Shown here: positions 7,138-9,403 of the stretch, piece after piece
Layout: each line of letters begins with the position of its first letter
Position numbering within the stretch: position 1 is the stretch's first letter
Assembly: GCA_030430725.1 (NCBI GenBank)
Contig: JAUIKP010000095.1
Span: 1 to 9,403, forward strand
DNA: 9,403 nucleotides
Source: Nitrospiria bacterium
GTDB lineage: Bacteria; Nitrospirota; Nitrospiria; Nitrospirales; UBA8639
Reading direction: 5' to 3'
Translations under genes and position numbers: made by a program
The notes under the pieces: model-generated
What the model was told of the DNA's origin: nothing
Database searches by the model: none
What the model saw: the letters and a program-made list of their open reading frames with translations, nothing else

Positions 7138-7767
7138 ATGGGTACGGGTCCGACAGACTTTTTTGAACAAGCGGCCCGAGCCTGTGGATACCGGCGGATT
7201 GCAGGACTGGATGAGGCTGGACGCGGTCCTTTGGCCGGGCCGGTGGTCGCCGCGATCGTGATCCTTCCGCGTCGTTGGTCCCCGGTCCTTCTCGACGACT
7301 CCAAACTCCTGTCTGAACAACAGCGCGAGGTGTTATATGAGGCCATCACCACCAAAGCCATCGCTTGGGCCATTGGCATGGCATCAGAACAGGAGATTGA
7401 CAAACTCAACATCCTGGGGGCCACACGATTGGCCGGTTGCCGGGCTCTGAGCTACCTGGCCAGCCCACCGGATTACCTCCTTCTTGATGCGTTGCACCTC
7501 CCTATGGTTCCTGTCCACCAACGACCGGTCATCAAAGGCGACCAACTGTCACGATCAATTGCGGCCGCCTCCATTCTGGCCAAAGTATCACGGGATCGTG
7601 TGATGACCACCTATCACGAACGCTTTCCTCAGTATCAATTCCACCTCCATAAAGGATATCCCACACAGGAACATCTCAGACGATTACAGCAGTTCGGCCC
7701 TTGCCCTGGGCATCGGCGAAGCTTCCGGCCTGTTCAAGCCTGCATGAATGCGCCCTTGTTCGCATGA
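7138..7767 (+). CDS. rnhB: Ribonuclease HII
   Basis: RNase HII cleaves the RNA strand of RNA-DNA hybrids and starts removal of single ribonucleotides from DNA, using two metal ions. From ATG 7138 the product has 209 residues. It shows IAGLDEAGRGPLAGPVVAA (21-39) with catalytic Asp25 and Glu26, DDSKLLSE (53-60), LLLDAL with Asp117, and SIAAASILAKVSRDR (140-154) with Asp153, followed by HKGYPTQEH (171-179). All four active-site acids are present. The start is ambiguous: an in-frame TTG at 7114 would add eight residues and has an AAAGG (7098-7102) 11 bases upstream, whereas the ATG has no clear ribosome site. I choose the ATG because only a short extension precedes the conserved domain in most relatives. 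It overlaps yraN by four bases. Confidence 0.95.
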   Translation: MGTGPTDFFEQAARACGYRRIAGLDEAGRGPLAGPVVAAIVILPRRWSPVLLDDSKLLSEQQREVLYEAITTKAIAWAIGMASEQEIDKLNILGATRLAGCRALSYLASPPDYLLLDALHLPMVPVHQRPVIKGDQLSRSIAAASILAKVSRDRVMTTYHERFPQYQFHLHKGYPTQEHLRRLQQFGPCPGHRRSFRPVQACMNAPLFA

Positions 7768-8150
7768 CCACGCCTTCTCACCAGTTTGGACGATCAGCGG
7801 AGGAACTGGCAGAGGAATGGCTTAGAAAAAAAGGGTATCGGATTCTTGAGCGAAATCTGCGAGTAGGGGGTGGAGAATTGGATCTCGTTGCCCAACATCA
7901 TGATACACTGGTGTTTATTGAGGTCAAGGGACGGCGCACCGATCAATTCGGCGGCGCTCCCTATGCCATTGATACGCGTAAAAAACGACAAATCATTAAA
8001 TTAGCCTCGTATTACCTTTCTCAACATGGCCTCAGCAACCAGGTTTGCCGGTTTGATGTTATCCTGATCACGGGAACCACTCAGGGTACTCCGAAATTAA
8101 CTCACCTGGAACAGGCTTTTGAGGTTTCCAGCTCCGACTGGCAATGGTAA
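7764..8150 (+). CDS. yraN: YraN / UPF0102 family nuclease-fold protein
   Basis: A 128-residue member of UPF0102, a small conserved family with a restriction-endonuclease-like fold and no firmly established role. Neighbourhood with rnhB, seen in many bacteria, suggests a nucleic-acid function. The signature is complete: GRSAEELAEEWLRKKGYRILERNLR (9-33), GGGELDLVAQ (35-44) with Glu38 and Asp40, and then LVFIEVKGR (49-57) with the Glu53-x-Lys55 pair typical of the PD-(D/E)XK core. FGGAPYAIDTRKKRQIIKLASYYL (62-85) follows. The frame is open further upstream to 7701, but the ATG at 7764 gives the normal family length and forms an ATGA overlap with the rnhB stop, indicating coupled translation. Confidence 0.93.
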   Translation: MTTPSHQFGRSAEELAEEWLRKKGYRILERNLRVGGGELDLVAQHHDTLVFIEVKGRRTDQFGGAPYAIDTRKKRQIIKLASYYLSQHGLSNQVCRFDVILITGTTQGTPKLTHLEQAFEVSSSDWQW

Positions 8151-8209
8151 ATTAAAGAGGTTGGCCTCTGCACGAGGTCCAATGTCTGAAGGTGGACGGT
8201 CGGCAGCGC

Positions 8210-8233
8210 TTCCTGGGTATTCGCATCCAGGAA
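8210..8233 (+). repeat. Perfect 7-bp hairpin in the yraN-ftsE gap
   Basis: TTCCTGG (8210-8216) and CCAGGAA (8227-8233) are exact reverse complements around a 10-base loop. No T-run follows on the plus strand, so this is not a typical intrinsic terminator. It could fold in the leader of a message reading into ftsE. A shorter hairpin, AGAGG/CCTCT with a 4-base loop (8156-8169), lies just after the yraN stop and may instead pair with downstream bases (8161-8182, with a bulge). Confidence 0.4.
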
Positions 8234-8245
8234 CCATGGTCCCGT

Positions 8246-8259
8246 TTGATCTAGATCAT
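8246..8259. promoter_or_regulatory. FNR/CRP-family-like binding site upstream of ftsE
   Basis: TTGATCTAGATCAT matches 9 of the 10 fixed positions of the FNR-type consensus TTGAT-N4-ATCAA. Its inner 12 bases (8247-8258) form a perfect palindrome. It ends 32 bases before the ftsE ATG, inside the 141-bp gap. That close position would suit repression or a very short leader. The assignment rests on consensus matching only; no matching -35/-10 pair was found next to it. Confidence 0.35.
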
Positions 8260-8291
8260 AAGCCAGTTCAAGGTCCAGGCCCTAATATCGC

Positions 8292-8960
8292 ATGATTCAA
8301 TTATTTCACGTCACAAAATACTATGATGGCTGCCTTGCGCTCTCAGATATTTCCCTACGAATCGAAAAAGGTGAATGTGTGTTACTCACCGGACCAAGCG
8401 GAGCCGGCAAAACCACCTTACTCAAACTTATTTTTGGAGCAGAACACCCTGACGAAGGTCAAATCCTCGTCCAAAATCGCAACATCGCCAGACTCGGAGG
8501 GTCAGATATCCCCTATCATCGAAGAACCATGGGGTATGTTCTTCAGGATTTCAAGCTGCTCCCGCAGCGGACGGTCTCCGAGAATGTGGCCCTCCCACTC
8601 ATTATTCGTGGATTGTCATCGTTCGAATCGCGGCGGAAAGTTCTGGAAGCCCTTCGCGCGGTGGGCATGGACCATAAACTCAGTACCAATGCCTCCGTAC
8701 TGTCTGCCGGAGAGCAACAACGTGTGTGTATCGCCAGGGCGATTGTGAATAGTCCCATCATACTTTTAGCAGACGAACCGACGGGAAATTTGGACCCCCA
8801 ACTGACGACCGAAATTGCAGCATTATTTAAAGCCATCAATACCCGTGGAACCACCGTCATGATGGCAACCCACAATCGACAAGTTGTGGAACAATTGAAC
8901 GGCAGAATCCTCAGATTGGATTGCGGACATCTCGTGTCCGACCAAGGAGCCTATACGTGA
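8292..8960 (+). CDS. ftsE: Cell division ATP-binding protein FtsE
   Basis: FtsE is the cytoplasmic ATPase of the FtsEX complex, which sits at the divisome and activates peptidoglycan hydrolases across the membrane. The 222 residues are the normal length. Visible ABC motifs are Walker A GPSGAGKT (34-41), the Q-loop in GYVLQDFKLLPQRTVSENVALPL (81-103, typical of FtsE), signature LSAGEQQR (137-144), Walker B IILLADEPTGNLD (156-168) and the switch His194 in MMATHNR. The signature has Ala where LSGGEQQR is usual, a mild change. The start at ATG 8292 gives the standard MIQLFHVTKYYDG N-terminus; the ribosome site is weak. The stop overlaps the ftsX GTG by four bases. An upstream gap with symmetric elements suggests control separate from rnhB-yraN. 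Confidence 0.96.
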   Translation: MIQLFHVTKYYDGCLALSDISLRIEKGECVLLTGPSGAGKTTLLKLIFGAEHPDEGQILVQNRNIARLGGSDIPYHRRTMGYVLQDFKLLPQRTVSENVALPLIIRGLSSFESRRKVLEALRAVGMDHKLSTNASVLSAGEQQRVCIARAIVNSPIILLADEPTGNLDPQLTTEIAALFKAINTRGTTVMMATHNRQVVEQLNGRILRLDCGHLVSDQGAYT

Positions 8961-9403
8961 AACGGCTCTGGTATTTTATCCGTGAAGCCTATACCAGCCT
9001 CCGCACGCATCAGACCAGTACGCTGATTGGCATTCTCACCACCGCGTTCACCCTGACCAGCTTTGGCATCTTTCTTCTTCTTTATCATAACGTGCATAAT
9101 CTGTTGGGTCAGGTTCAACACACAATTCAAATCATCGTATATCCCAAGGATGGCATTGAATCCGGCAAACTTCGTGACTTACAACAGGGCCTCAAGGCGG
9201 ATCCAGCGGTGGACTCCCTGGCCTTTATGTCAAAACAAGACGCCCTGAGGGAATTCAAAAAACAATTTCCCGAGGAGGTCTATCTCTTGGAAGGTCTTGG
9301 CGAGAGTCCTTTTCCCGCATCCTTGGTATTGACCATGGCCGCCAAGACTCCCACCACCGATATGATTGCCAACCTGGTTAATCGGCTCAAACATCATCCC
9401 GAT
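8957..9403 (+). CDS. ftsX: Cell division protein FtsX, 5' part (cut by window end)
   Basis: FtsX is the four-helix membrane partner of FtsE; its large extracytoplasmic loop binds hydrolase regulators such as EnvC or hydrolases directly. The first 149 codons are present and the frame runs off the window. The GTG start (8957) overlaps the ftsE TGA as GTGA, a tight coupling typical of ftsEX. The N-terminus MKRLWYFIREAYTSLRTHQTSTLIGILTTAFTL, the first membrane helix (about 22-44) and the periplasmic loop containing FMSKQDALREFKKQFPEE followed by LLEGLGESPFPASLVLTM (about 90-128) match FtsX. The remaining loop, three helices and the C-terminus lie outside the window. Confidence 0.94.
   Translation, partial: MKRLWYFIREAYTSLRTHQTSTLIGILTTAFTLTSFGIFLLLYHNVHNLLGQVQHTIQIIVYPKDGIESGKLRDLQQGLKADPAVDSLAFMSKQDALREFKKQFPEEVYLLEGLGESPFPASLVLTMAAKTPTTDMIANLVNRLKHHPD

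Noticed and set aside
7701..7763. Upstream extension of yraN from an ATG at 7701
   Set aside because: It would overlap rnhB by 67 bp and exceed the family length; the ATGA junction at 7764 gives the normal N-terminus.
8543..8875. Minus-strand 110-codon frame within ftsE
   Set aside because: It is antisense to well-conserved ABC ATPase motifs and shows no domain of its own.

Overview
The window is mostly a compact bacterial housekeeping locus. Every complete gene but one is a recognisable core gene. Overall base composition is mixed (roughly half G+C) and codon use looks uniform, with no sign of insertion sequences, phage genes, CRISPR arrays, tRNAs or rRNAs. The large AsmA/DUF748-type envelope protein points to a two-membrane (Gram-negative-type) bacterium. 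The gene order ffh-rpsP-rimM-trmD-rplS-rnhB-yraN followed by ftsE-ftsX, together with this DUF748 neighbour, would fit Nitrospirota (Nitrospira-like). That placement is an inference from impression, not a computed phylogeny.

Layout. At the left edge (about 1-96, minus strand) there may be the 5' end of a gene starting with a hydrophobic segment. At 155-3115 (minus) lies a 986-residue DUF748/AsmA-like membrane-anchored protein. A 387-bp divergent intergenic region (3116-3502) holds a good sigma70-type promoter reading into ffh, an 8-bp inverted repeat and a cluster of TCATGA palindromes. From 3503 everything reads rightward: ffh (SRP GTPase), rpsP (S16), rimM (16S maturation factor), trmD (tRNA m1G37 methyltransferase), rplS (L19), rnhB (RNase HII) and yraN (UPF0102). 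After a 141-bp gap with hairpins and an FNR-box-like palindrome come ftsE and the first 149 codons of ftsX, which is cut by the window end.

How the genes work together. ffh to rplS is the classic translation/secretion cluster: SRP targeting of nascent membrane proteins, two ribosomal proteins, a 30S assembly factor and the tRNA methylase that prevents +1 frameshifting. Genes are tightly packed, with an 11-bp rimM/trmD overlap and a 4-bp rnhB/yraN overlap, which implies co-transcription and translational coupling. ftsE and ftsX overlap by 4 bp and encode the divisome ABC complex that controls peptidoglycan hydrolysis; their own upstream gap suggests separate or additional control.

I see no clearly new biological system. 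The points most worth checking are the non-canonical GTPase motifs in Ffh (TKVE instead of TKxD, DTGGR instead of DTAGR), the FNR-like site before ftsEX, the symmetric elements between the DUF748 gene and ffh, the insertion and tail on L19, and the possible truncated gene at the left edge.
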